A DNA stretch of 64,000 nucleotides from Pseudomonas entomophila (GTDB lineage: Bacteria; Pseudomonadota; Gammaproteobacteria; Pseudomonadales; Pseudomonadaceae): positions 3,240,001 to 3,304,000 of the forward strand of contig NZ_CP063832.1 in NCBI RefSeq assembly GCF_023277925.1, given 5' to 3'. The notes beneath the pieces were generated by a model. The model was not told where the DNA came from. It saw only the letters and a list, made by a program, of their open reading frames with translations, and did not search any database. The translations under genes and the position numbers were made by a program. Position 1 is the stretch's first letter; every line of letters begins with the position of its first letter. Shown in pieces: positions 44,200-55,016 of the stretch.

Positions 44200-44256
44200 T
44201 CGTGGATGAATCCGCTCCTGCAAGAGCGGAATTGTCCGCGATGGATTGGTATCAAC

Positions 44257-44285
44257 AAAAAGCCCCGCACTAGGCGGGGCTTTTT
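44257..44285. terminator. intrinsic terminator between PAP2 gene and groEL
   Basis: AAAAAGCCCCGC and GCGGGGCTTTTT form a strong stem with a short loop, with A- and T-runs on both sides, so it serves both convergent genes. Confidence 0.93.
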
Positions 44286-44311
44286 GCTTGAAGCAGGGGG
44301 GTAAGGCTGGC

Positions 44312-45958
<1,647 letters not shown>

Positions 45959-46000
45959 TTAATCCTTGAAATTCTTTGGAGTAACGGGAAGTCGGGGAAA

Positions 46001-46294
46001 TCAGCCTTCGATGACGGCCAGGATTTCGTTCTCGGCCATGACCAGCAGGTCTTCGCCATCGACTTTCACGGTGTTGCTGCCCGAGTAAGGGCCGAAAACC
46101 ACTTTGTCACCCACTTTCACGGCCAGCGCGCGTACTTCGCCGTTGTCCAGGATGCGACCGGTGCCGACGGCGACGACTTCGCCGCGGTTGGGTTTTTCAG
46201 CGGCCGAACCCGGCAGGACGATACCGCCAGCGGTTTTCGATTCTTCTTCGCTGCGACGGATGACGACGCGGTCATGCAGAGGACGAAGCTTCAT
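46001..46294 (-). CDS. groES: co-chaperonin GroES
   Basis: GroES caps the GroEL ring. The 97-residue protein begins [38 protein letters not shown], with the mobile loop at about 17-34, and ends [13 protein letters not shown]. The start at 46294 gives the standard N terminus. It leads the groES-groEL operon. Confidence 0.98.
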   Translation of the reverse strand: MKLRPLHDRVVIRRSEEESKTAGGIVLPGSAAEKPNRGEVVAVGTGRILDNGEVRALAVKVGDKVVFGPYSGSNTVKVDGEDLLVMAENEILAVIEG

Positions 46295-46441
46295 TGTCGA
46301 TCTCTCCCAAATTGTGGTTTTCATCGGCCGGTGTCAGCACCGGCGGGTTGATTCGGTCCGGCGTTGCCGGTCAGGGCCCGCATTCCGCGAACCCTGTGTG
46401 TCATGCCCGGTGAACTCACCGGAAACCTTGCGGTGACCACT

Positions 46442-46469
46442 ACATGAGGCCAGTGAAATCAATTACAAG
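46442..46469 (-). promoter_or_regulatory. sigma-32 heat-shock promoter of groESL
   Basis: On the minus strand CTTGTA is followed after 14 bases by CCTCATGT, close to the heat-shock consensus CTTGAA-N14-CCCCATNT. It lies about 150 bases before groES, a plausible distance. Confidence 0.8.
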
Positions 46470-46507
46470 GCTTCGAATGGAAATTTTTTTGAAGGCGCGA
46501 TCGCGGG

Positions 46508-46969
46508 CTACTTGTCGCGACGCTCGTACTCGCCCTCGATCACGTTCGGGCGATGGCCGCCGTCACGCGGCTGGGCCTGGTACGGGTCATCCTGGAACGC
46601 GCGCTGGCGCAGGGTCTGCTCTTCGGCGCGGCGGCGCAACTTGCCGGCCACCAGGCGGCGGGTGAACGGCAACAGGCATAGCACACCCAGCACGTCGCTG
46701 ATGAAGCCCGGCAACAGCAGCAGGCCACCACCGACAGCCAGCATCAGGCCCTGGAACATGTCCTCGGCGGGCAGTTCGCCGCGCTGCAGGCTTTCACGGG
46801 CACGCAGGGCGGTGGCCAGGCCAGCCACGCGCATCACCAGCACACCCAGGGCGGAGCCGGCGATGATCAGCAACAACGCCGGGAAGAAACCGATGGCGGC
46901 GCTGACCTTGACGAAGACGAACAGCTCCAGCACCGGAAAAATCAGAAATAGCAATAGAAAAGCACGCAT
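46508..46969 (-). CDS. fxsA: FxsA family cytoplasmic-membrane protein
   Basis: FxsA is a small inner-membrane protein; in E. coli, extra copies relieve exclusion of phage T7 by the F plasmid. The 153-residue protein has three hydrophobic spans (about 3-22, 24-46 and 74-98) and the family motif GGGLLLLPGFISDVLGVLCLLPFTRRL. The start ATG at 46969 is preferred to a TTG one codon earlier. It precedes groES on the same strand, as in many gammaproteobacteria. Confidence 0.92.
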   Translation of the reverse strand: MRAFLLLFLIFPVLELFVFVKVSAAIGFFPALLLIIAGSALGVLVMRVAGLATALRARESLQRGELPAEDMFQGLMLAVGGGLLLLPGFISDVLGVLCLLPFTRRLVAGKLRRRAEEQTLRQRAFQDDPYQAQPRDGGHRPNVIEGEYERRDK

Positions 46970-47035
46970 CAAGCATTCCTCTACGGAAGAGAATCTTCCT
47001 ATAAGGCCTTCAGATGGATGCGTGCCCTGCCCTTT

Positions 47036-47767
47036 TCAACCCTCGGCTGTAGCCGCTACCGGCCATTGGTCGGCACGAGCCAGCAAAACCAGGGCTTCAC
47101 GCACTTGTGTCGGAGTGTTGCAGGTGCTTGGGAAGGCCAGCCAGTAGACTCCCTGGCCGATACGCAGGTGCATGCCTTCGCTGTCGATGCCGACCATTTC
47201 CGCCGACGCCGTGCGAGGCAGGTCGGTCAACTCGACATAGTGGGCGATGGCATTGGCGTGATCACTGTTCATGTGATCGATCATGCTCGCTTCAGCCTTG
47301 CCGGCGAAGGGATTGGCCAGGGTGACCTGGTCGAGCCAGTGGATTGCCCCAAAGCCACCGATGTAGCGATGGCGTACCGGTTGTAGCACCCAGAAGTCGA
47401 AATCGTGGGCCTTATGGTAGTTCGCAGACTCGGGGAAGTACCGGTAATAACGTGCCGCCGCCGCTTCGATGACAGCTTCGTCGGTCAGCTTGCGCGCCTC
47501 GGCCATGACCGTCAGGCGGCCGACGGCCTGGACATCCTCGGCGTCACGCTCCCCCACCAGCAGCGAGCACTTGGGGTCTTTCTGCAGGTTGTGGGTGTGC
47601 TGGGCAATGCGGCTGATGAGGATCAGCGGATGGCCCTCGGCATCCAGGCAGTACGGGACCACCGAACCGAAAGGGTAGCCAGGCATGGACTTGGAGTGGG
47701 TCGAGAGCACGCCGCGGTATTCCTTGAGCAGCAGTTCCCGGGCGGGGCGGAGGGCGTTGGTACTCAC
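47036..47767 (-). CDS. HugZ-like pyridoxamine-oxidase-fold protein
   Basis: This 243-residue protein has an N-terminal split-barrel FMN-like fold (GVLSTHSKSMPGYPFGSVVPYCLDAEGHPLILISRIAQHTHNLQKDPKCSLLV) and a C-terminal DUF2470 domain (ASMIDHMNSDHANAIAHYV). Related HugZ proteins bind haem and help haem use or degradation. His residues for haem contact are plausible in HMNSDH but I cannot confirm them. The link to the haem oxygenase at 1631 is only thematic. Confidence 0.85.
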   Translation of the reverse strand: MSTNALRPARELLLKEYRGVLSTHSKSMPGYPFGSVVPYCLDAEGHPLILISRIAQHTHNLQKDPKCSLLVGERDAEDVQAVGRLTVMAEARKLTDEAVIEAAAARYYRYFPESANYHKAHDFDFWVLQPVRHRYIGGFGAIHWLDQVTLANPFAGKAEASMIDHMNSDHANAIAHYVELTDLPRTASAEMVGIDSEGMHLRIGQGVYWLAFPSTCNTPTQVREALVLLARADQWPVAATAEG

Positions 47768-47840
47768 TGGCGTGGGCTCCTGGCAACGATTCGATGGATG
47801 ACAAGATAAGCATTATCACCCTGCCCTGCCACTGGGGCTT

Positions 47841-47928
47841 TTGTAGGAGCGGCGTTAGCCGCGATGCGAGCAACGCGGTGTCTGGCACCCGCATTGCGGG
47901 TGATCGCGGCTAAAGCCGCTCCTACAGG
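47841..47928. repeat. REP doublet
   Basis: TTGTAGGAGCGGCGTTAGCC is inverted in GCGGCTAAAGCCGCTCCTAC; the inner sequence has a second small palindrome (CACCCGCATTGCGGGTG). Confidence 0.9.
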
Positions 47929-47954
47929 CGTCGTACCAGATCAATGGAAGAGGA

Positions 47955-48962
47955 CTACCAGGTTACGCCGAACCCAGCGGTATAGCGCGTCTTGTCCAGG
48001 TCACTGTCCCGCGTGCCCTTGATCAGGTCCTTCTCGGCCTTGAGGTTGAGCGAGGCCCACTCGGTGACCTTGTAGCGCAGGCCCATCTCGGCATCGAGCG
48101 AGAAGTCGGCAACGCCGCCCAGCGGCTTGCCGAACTCGCCATTGGTGAAGAACTCGACCCGTTTGCCGATCAGGTAGCGGTTGTAATCCCACTTCACGGC
48201 GGCGGAATAGAAGTTATCCTTGCCACCGTCGCGGTATTCGAAATCGGTGCGGTTGATCAGCGAACCCAGGGAGAATGCGCCCAGTTCATCGTCCCAGAAC
48301 TGGTAGCCCGGACCCGTACCGACAGTGCGCTGGCGGGCGAGGTCCTCGATCTGGTCACGCTTGTACTCCAGGCGCCCTTGCCAGAACCACTTGTCGGTGA
48401 TGAAGCGGTCCAGGGCGTACTCGGCGCTCCAATTGTTGGTGGTGGTGACCTCGTCCTTGGTCTCGCGGTTGTATTCGCCTTCGGCATTGTGCCGCCAGCG
48501 GCCATGGCGGGCGGTGGTCTTGAAGCTGACGTCGTAGTCGTCGCTGTTGGTTTCAGCGCGCTTGTAGTCCATCGCCACATCAACATTGCCTTTCCACAGG
48601 AAGTCCTCGACCAGCGGCCGTGGCTTCATGATCTGCTCGATGCTGGCCAGCTCGACGATCTTGGGCGCCTCGCCGTTGGCCAGGGTCACCTTGCCCGGTT
48701 CCGCAGCCTTGAGCGACTTGGCTTTCTCGCCGTTGTAGGCGTCCTGCTTGACCAGCAGCTCCTGATCGCTCTCCAGTGTCTTGACCTGCTTCCAGTCCAG
48801 GGCAATCGAGCCGCCATAAGGGGTTTCCAGCAACAGCTTGCCGCCGTCGAAGACCTTGATCTTGCCACTGAGCCGGTCTCCGTTCTTCATCCACACGGTG
48901 TCGGCAAGCGCCGGAGCGCAGAGGGAAGCAGCGATGAGGCACAGCAGGGTTCTAGAATACAT
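47955..48962 (-). CDS. DUF481 outer-membrane-like protein
   Basis: This 335-residue protein has a signal peptide (MYSRTLLCLIAASLCAPALADT), an N-terminal small domain (VWMKNGDRLSGKIKVFDGGKLLLETPYGGSIALDW) and a C-terminal DUF481 part with alternating residues (RWRHNAEGEYNRE, WFWQGRLEYKRDQ, NRTDFEYRDGGKDNFY) that ends in ...YTAGFGVTW, an outer-membrane barrel signature. The role is unknown. The start at 48962 is chosen because the signal peptide begins there; upstream frame is not meaningful. Confidence 0.9.
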   Translation of the reverse strand: MYSRTLLCLIAASLCAPALADTVWMKNGDRLSGKIKVFDGGKLLLETPYGGSIALDWKQVKTLESDQELLVKQDAYNGEKAKSLKAAEPGKVTLANGEAPKIVELASIEQIMKPRPLVEDFLWKGNVDVAMDYKRAETNSDDYDVSFKTTARHGRWRHNAEGEYNRETKDEVTTTNNWSAEYALDRFITDKWFWQGRLEYKRDQIEDLARQRTVGTGPGYQFWDDELGAFSLGSLINRTDFEYRDGGKDNFYSAAVKWDYNRYLIGKRVEFFTNGEFGKPLGGVADFSLDAEMGLRYKVTEWASLNLKAEKDLIKGTRDSDLDKTRYTAGFGVTW

Positions 48963-49115
48963 AAGCGGACTACAGGTTCGATTTGGCGAAAAAAGCCGGG
49001 CATTATCCGGATAGACACGACTTGAGCAAGGACAGACCGAGGTCATGCCGACGAGTTCAATTCCTATTAGCCGCCGCCGTTCATCCGTTTTCATCCACAG
49101 GTCAGGAGTCGTCTG

Positions 49116-49469
49116 ATGGCCAGCGACACCCCCCTCAGCCACGAGAATGCCGAGGCCCGACGAACGGCCCTTTATTCGGTGCTGGGGCAAGTCCCTCCGG
49201 GCAAGGTGGTCAGCTATGGTCAACTCGCCGAACTGGCGGGGCTGGGCCGCGCGGCGCGCTGGGTCGGCCGCACCCTCGGGCAACTACCCGCCGACACCCG
49301 CCTGCCCTGGCATCGGGTGCTTGGCGCTGGCGGGCGGTTGAGCCTGGCCCTGGGCACGCCATCGGGCGACGAACAACGCGCCCGATTACGCGCAGAAGGC
49401 GTCAACCTGACCAATAATCGTGTGGATATGGCGCGCCATGGCTGGCGCCCGATGGAGCACAGCGGTTAG
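49116..49469 (+). CDS. alkyltransferase-like protein (ATL, MGMT family)
   Basis: This 117-residue protein has the C-terminal fold of O6-alkylguanine transferases (VPPGKVVSYGQLAELAGLGRAARWVGRTLGQ, LPWHRVLGAGG), but the active-site Cys is replaced by Trp65 in PWHRV. ATL proteins bind alkylated guanine without repairing it and pass the lesion to nucleotide excision repair. The gene lies 43 bases before ampG on the same strand. Confidence 0.93.
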   Translation: MASDTPLSHENAEARRTALYSVLGQVPPGKVVSYGQLAELAGLGRAARWVGRTLGQLPADTRLPWHRVLGAGGRLSLALGTPSGDEQRARLRAEGVNLTNNRVDMARHGWRPMEHSG

Positions 49470-49512
49470 AGTGCGCGCTTTGTTTTCGCTAACTTGAGGC
49501 AGATGTTGGCCC

Positions 49513-51060
49513 ATGCCCCGTAAAACCTGGCGCGCTGCGCTCGCTGCCTATGCCAGCCCGTCAACCTTGGTGCTTTTGCTGCTCGGATTCGCCGCCGGCC
49601 TGCCGTACATGCTGGTGTTCTCGACGCTGTCGGTGTGGTTACGCGAGGCGGGCGTGGCCCGCGAGACCATCGGCTACGCCAGCCTGATCGGCCTGGCCTA
49701 TGCGTTCAAATGGGTGTGGTCGCCCCTGCTCGACCAGTGGCGCCTGCCGCTGCTGGGTGGCATGGGCCGACGTCGATCCTGGCTGCTGCTGTCGCAAGGG
49801 CTGGTGGTAGTGGGCTTGATCGGCATGGGCTTCTGCGACCCGCAAAAACACCTGTCGTGGCTGATCGCCCTTGCCGTGCTGGTGGCATTCGCTTCGGCCA
49901 CCCAGGACATCGCCGTCGACGCCTACCGCCTGGAGATCGCCGACGACCAACGCCAGGCCGCCCTCGCCGCCAGCTACATGGCCGGCTACCGGGTTGCCGC
50001 GCTGCTGGCCACTGCCGGTGCGCTGTTCTTCGCCGAATGGTTCGGTTCCACGGGTTTCAGCTACCTGCACCAGGCCTGGACCGGCACCTACGTGCTGTTC
50101 GGCGTGCTGATGCTACCCGCGCTCTTCACCACCCTGGTGATGCGCGAACCACCGGTACCGCTGCGCACCCAACTGTCGGCCGCACGCTACGGGCTGATGC
50201 ACCAGCTGGTGTCGGTGTTCGTGCTGATCATCCTGCTGGTGTCGGTGCCCGCCAGTTTCACCCAGATGTACAACACCGACTGGGCCAGCGTGGTGTTCGG
50301 TGACGCCACCATGCTTGACCTGCTGCTCGAGGACCGCGCCTTCCTGCGCCTGATCCTCTACGCACTGCTGACCTGGCTCTGCCTGTCGTCGATGGGGCGG
50401 CGCGGCCTGGCGCCGGTGCTCACCCCGGTCAACGACTTCATCACCCGCTACCGCTGGCAGGCCCTGCTGCTGCTCGGGCTGATCGCCACCTATCGTATGT
50501 CCGACACGGTGATGGGCGTGATGGCCAACGTGTTCTATATCGACATGGGCTTCACCAAGGACCAGATCGCCAGCGTCAGCAAGATCTTCGGCCTGATCAT
50601 GACCCTGGTCGGCGCCGGCATCGGTGGCCTGCTGATTGTGCGCTTCGGTATCCTGCCGATCCTGTTCATCGGCGGCGCGGCCTCGGCGGCCACCAACATC
50701 CTGTTCCTGATGCTCGCCGACATGGGCCCGAACCTGGAGATGCTGGTGGTGACCATCTCGCTGGACAACTTCAGCTCCGGGCTGGCCACCTCGGCATTCG
50801 TCGCCTACCTGTCGAGCCTGACCAACCTGAAGTTCTCGGCCACGCAATACGCCCTGCTCAGCTCGATCATGCTGCTGTTGCCGCGCCTGATCGGCGGCTA
50901 TTCAGGGGTGATGGTGGAGAAGTTCGGCTATCACGATTTCTTCCTGATCACCGCCCTGCTGGGCGTACCGACGCTGGTGCTGATCGCCTTGCACTGGCGC
51001 CAGGAGATCGGGCGGGGAAAGCCGGCACCGGTGCAGAGCCCCGCGGCTGAACAAAGCTGA
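49513..51060 (+). CDS. ampG: muropeptide permease AmpG
   Basis: AmpG imports anhydro-muropeptides from the periplasm for cell-wall recycling and so affects AmpC induction. The 515-residue MFS protein has about 14 membrane spans and the family pattern LLGFAAGLPYMLVFSTLSVWLREAGVARETIGYASLIGLAYAFKWVWSPLLD, ATQDIAVDAYRLEI and the late DNFSSGLATSAFVAYLSSLTN. Length is close to family members. A REP doublet follows. Confidence 0.94.
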   Translation: MPRKTWRAALAAYASPSTLVLLLLGFAAGLPYMLVFSTLSVWLREAGVARETIGYASLIGLAYAFKWVWSPLLDQWRLPLLGGMGRRRSWLLLSQGLVVVGLIGMGFCDPQKHLSWLIALAVLVAFASATQDIAVDAYRLEIADDQRQAALAASYMAGYRVAALLATAGALFFAEWFGSTGFSYLHQAWTGTYVLFGVLMLPALFTTLVMREPPVPLRTQLSAARYGLMHQLVSVFVLIILLVSVPASFTQMYNTDWASVVFGDATMLDLLLEDRAFLRLILYALLTWLCLSSMGRRGLAPVLTPVNDFITRYRWQALLLLGLIATYRMSDTVMGVMANVFYIDMGFTKDQIASVSKIFGLIMTLVGAGIGGLLIVRFGILPILFIGGAASAATNILFLMLADMGPNLEMLVVTISLDNFSSGLATSAFVAYLSSLTNLKFSATQYALLSSIMLLLPRLIGGYSGVMVEKFGYHDFFLITALLGVPTLVLIALHWRQEIGRGKPAPVQSPAAEQS

Positions 51061-51078
51061 TCGAAAGGGGCCATGCCC

Positions 51079-51140
51079 CTTCGCCGGCAAGCCGGCTCCT
51101 ACAGGTATCGCCTATCGGTAGGAGCCGGCTTGCCGGCGAA
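51079..51140. repeat. REP doublet
   Basis: CTTCGCCGGCAAGCCGGCTC and GGAGCCGGCTTGCCGGCGAA are exact inverted copies between the convergent ampG and mdfA-like genes. Confidence 0.92.
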
Positions 51141-51154
51141 CCAGGCCAACTCGC

Positions 51155-52399
51155 TTATCGTGCGACAGCCTCTTCCCCAGGCCGCCGGCCCACCACGAAC
51201 CATAGCGGCCACAGCGCCAAGGCGCCCGCCACGCCAGCGCCCAGGGCAAAGTGCAGCAAGCTCGCCCCCGCCCCCAGCATCGCCAGCACGGCGCCGCCCA
51301 ACCCCAGCAAGGCGATGGTGATCATCCCCAGCATCGCCGACACCAGGCCCTTGCTCTGCTCGCTGGAGAACAGCGTCATGCGGTACAGCACCGCGTTGGC
51401 AACGCCCAGGCCAAGTGCATACAGCGACATCCCGGCCACCACGCTGGGCACCGTCGGCCAGAACCAGGTCGCCAGGAGCATCAGGCCCAGGCCTGCCAGG
51501 TAAGGCAGGAGCGCCCCACGTACCAGTGCAGGCAGCGGATAGCGATCGGCAATGCGGTTGATGATCAGGTTGCCCAGGATCAGCCCACCGAACACCGGCA
51601 ACTGCCACAAGGCGTACTCCATCCTGCTCAGGCCCTCGTCGGTGATCAACAGCACCGGCGACAGGCCGATCCAGCCGATCAACGGCAAGCCCACCAGCCC
51701 CAGCGCCGCGCTGCCGGCGACGAAACGGCGGTTGGTCAGCAGTTGGCCGTAACCGGCCAGCAAGGGCAGCAGGTGGATCGGCGTGAACGGCAGGCGCGAG
51801 CCGTCGCGGCGCTCCACCCCCAGGGTTTCAGGCATCAGCCGGTACAGCAGCACCCAGCACAACACCGCGCCTGCGGCAAACGCGACGAACAGCCAGCGCC
51901 AGTCCAGCCACTCCAGCAGCAAGGTACCGACCAACGGCCCCAGCAGCGGTGACAGCAGGGCGATGTTGGCCAGCAGGGCCATCATGCGCACCGCGTCGGC
52001 CTCGCTGAACGCCTCGTTCAACGCCGGGTAGCTCACCGTGACCACGAAGCCCAGGCCGATGCCCTGCAGCAGGCGCAGCAAGTTGAACAGACCGATATCG
52101 TCCGCCCAGAAAGTCGCCAGGCAGGCCACGCCGAAGAGCACGCACCCCGACAACAGCAAGGGCCGTCGGCCGAAGCGGTCGGACAGCGGGCCGATCAGCC
52201 ATTGCAGGACCACGCCGCCCAGCAGGTACAGGTTCAGGGCGTGAGGGATGTATTGGGGGCTGGCCTTGAGGTCGTCGACCACCACCGGCATGGCGGGCAT
52301 GACCGCGTCGCTGGCCAGATAGGTCAGCAACTCGAACAGCGCCAGGGTCAGGCCGAACAGCAAGGCGCGCAGGGGGGTGATGTACAGCAGAGGTTTCAT
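51155..52399 (-). CDS. mdfA: MdfA-like multidrug exporter (MFS)
   Basis: This 414-residue MFS transporter resembles E. coli MdfA: ALFELLTYLASDAVMPAMPVVVDDL with the membrane Glu and Asp known to bind cations and drugs in MdfA, GGVVLQWLIGPLSDRFGRRPLLLSG, and ALLANIALLSPLLGPLVGTLL. Twelve spans are predicted. It probably exchanges protons for cationic or neutral drugs. The Bcr/CflA family is the wider group. No regulator gene is adjacent. Confidence 0.85.
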   Translation of the reverse strand: MKPLLYITPLRALLFGLTLALFELLTYLASDAVMPAMPVVVDDLKASPQYIPHALNLYLLGGVVLQWLIGPLSDRFGRRPLLLSGCVLFGVACLATFWADDIGLFNLLRLLQGIGLGFVVTVSYPALNEAFSEADAVRMMALLANIALLSPLLGPLVGTLLLEWLDWRWLFVAFAAGAVLCWVLLYRLMPETLGVERRDGSRLPFTPIHLLPLLAGYGQLLTNRRFVAGSAALGLVGLPLIGWIGLSPVLLITDEGLSRMEYALWQLPVFGGLILGNLIINRIADRYPLPALVRGALLPYLAGLGLMLLATWFWPTVPSVVAGMSLYALGLGVANAVLYRMTLFSSEQSKGLVSAMLGMITIALLGLGGAVLAMLGAGASLLHFALGAGVAGALALWPLWFVVGRRPGEEAVAR

Positions 52400-52490
52400 G
52401 ATGGCTATCGGGTGTGAACAGTGGAGTCAGGGTATATGCCAGATGTGGCGGACGGTTGGCTGTGAACAAGTGTAATGGGATGGAAAACAA

Positions 52491-52547
52491 CAGGGCCGCC
52501 ACGGGCCTTCGCCGGCTTGCCGGCGAAGGGGCCCGTGGCGGCCCTGA
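52491..52547 (-). terminator. long hairpin downstream of mscS
   Basis: CAGGGCCGCCACGGGCC and GGCCCGTGGCGGCCCTG enclose an inner TTCGCCGG/CCGGCGAA stem, giving an almost perfect 25-base hairpin. On the minus strand it is followed by TTGTTTTCC, so it can terminate mscS; it is also related to the REP palindromes. Confidence 0.8.
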
Positions 52548-52560
52548 CGATGAAGCGTAA

Positions 52561-53400
52561 TTACTGAACGGCTGCTTCCTGCACCACGCGAATCACCCGT
52601 TGCGGGAACGGAATGTCGATACCTTCGGCCTTGAGCCGGTCACGGGCATGCTCGTTGAGCATGAACAGCACGTCCCAGTAATCCGGGGTCTTGACCCAGA
52701 TGCGCAGCGACACGGTGATGGAGCTGTCGCCCAGCGTCGAAACCACCGCCTGCGGCGCCGGGTCCTGCAGCACGCGCGGGTCCTGGGCCAACTCCAGCAA
52801 CACGTTGCGCGCTTTCTGCAGGTCGGCGTCATAGTCCACACCCACGTCGAACACGACCTTGCGGGTCGGCTGGCGGTTGGTGTTGGTGATGATGCCGTTG
52901 GACAGGCTGCCGTTGGGCATGATCACGGTCTTGTTGTCACCGGTGCGCACCACGGTGTGGAAGATCTGGATGCTGTCCACGGTACCCGCGATGCCCTGTG
53001 CCTCGATCCAGTCGCCAATGCGGAACGGGCGGAACATCAGGATCAACACACCACCGGCGAAGTTCGCCAGGCTGCCCTGCAAGGCCAGGCCAATAGCCAG
53101 GCCCGCCGCACCAATGGCCGCGACGAACGAGGTGGTCTCGATACCGATCATCGAAGCCACGCTGACCATCAGCAGCACCTTCAGCACGATATTGGCCAGG
53201 GTGCTGATGAAGCCTTGCAAGGCCGCGTCGGCGCGCAGGCCGACCAGCTTGCCCAGGCGGGCGCTGAGCTTGTTGATGATCCACCAGCCGATGGCCAGTG
53301 TCAGCAGCGCCAGCAGAAGGCGGCTGCCGTACTCCATGATCAAGGGAATCCAGGTCTGCGATTGACGGACCAGCTGATCGACTTCAGCGTTCAAATCCAT
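52561..53400 (-). CDS. mscS: small-conductance mechanosensitive channel (MscS)
   Basis: MscS opens under membrane tension and releases solutes in osmotic downshock. The 279-residue protein has three membrane helices (about 22-42, 64-86 and 90-118) with the pore helix GAAGLAIGLALQGSLANFAGGVLILMFRPFRIGDWI, the beta domain (VRTGDNKTVIMPNGSLSNGIITN) and the cage. It is the standard short form. Confidence 0.95.
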   Translation of the reverse strand: MDLNAEVDQLVRQSQTWIPLIMEYGSRLLLALLTLAIGWWIINKLSARLGKLVGLRADAALQGFISTLANIVLKVLLMVSVASMIGIETTSFVAAIGAAGLAIGLALQGSLANFAGGVLILMFRPFRIGDWIEAQGIAGTVDSIQIFHTVVRTGDNKTVIMPNGSLSNGIITNTNRQPTRKVVFDVGVDYDADLQKARNVLLELAQDPRVLQDPAPQAVVSTLGDSSITVSLRIWVKTPDYWDVLFMLNEHARDRLKAEGIDIPFPQRVIRVVQEAAVQ

Positions 53401-53513
53401 ATTTTTCTCCTGATGCCGAGCGGCACGTACACAGTGAAGCAGGCCGCGAAACGAAAGCGGCCTGGGCCCCGATGGACATCACTACGCCATCAAGGTTCCG
53501 GGCCGGTGCACGA

Positions 53514-53999
53514 TCAGTCGCGGAAGTTGTTGAACTGCAGCGGCATGTCAAACTCCTTGGTGCGCAGCAGGGCGATGGCTTCCTGCAGATCGTCACGCTT
53601 CTTGCCGGTCACACGCACCTGCTCGCCCTGGATGGCCGCCTGAACCTTGAGTTTGCCATCCTTGATGGTAGCGACGATCTTCTTGGCCAGGTCCTTGTCG
53701 ATGCCTTCACGGAACTTGGCTTCCTGTTTCTTTTCCTTGCCCGAGGCGTAGGGGTCCTTGGTTTCCAGGCACTTGACGTCGATCTTGCGCTTGACCAGCG
53801 CCAGGCGCAGGATTTCCAGCATCGCTTCGAGCTGGAACTCCTCCTCGGCGGTCAGCAGCACGGTCTGTTCCTTGTCCTTGAACTCGAAGGTGCCTTTGCC
53901 TTTGAGGTCATAGCGGCGATCGAGGTCCTTGATGGCGTTGTCGACAGCGTTCTGCACTTCGTGCTTGTCCAGTTCCGATACCACGTCGAACGAAGGCAT
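53514..53999 (-). CDS. YajQ-family nucleotide-binding protein
   Basis: This 161-residue protein begins [34 protein letters not shown], the YajQ/UPF0234 signature, and ends [38 protein letters not shown]. Some family members bind cyclic di-GMP and act with LysR-type regulators. It is divergent from panE. Confidence 0.95.
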   Translation of the reverse strand: MPSFDVVSELDKHEVQNAVDNAIKDLDRRYDLKGKGTFEFKDKEQTVLLTAEEEFQLEAMLEILRLALVKRKIDVKCLETKDPYASGKEKKQEAKFREGIDKDLAKKIVATIKDGKLKVQAAIQGEQVRVTGKKRDDLQEAIALLRTKEFDMPLQFNNFRD

Positions 54000-54056
54000 G
54001 GGTGTTCTCCAGAAAAGAAAGCGCGCTCGTCTGAAGATGGAGCGCGTCGGGTTTGA

Positions 54057-55015
<959 letters not shown>

Positions 55016-55016
<1 letters not shown>

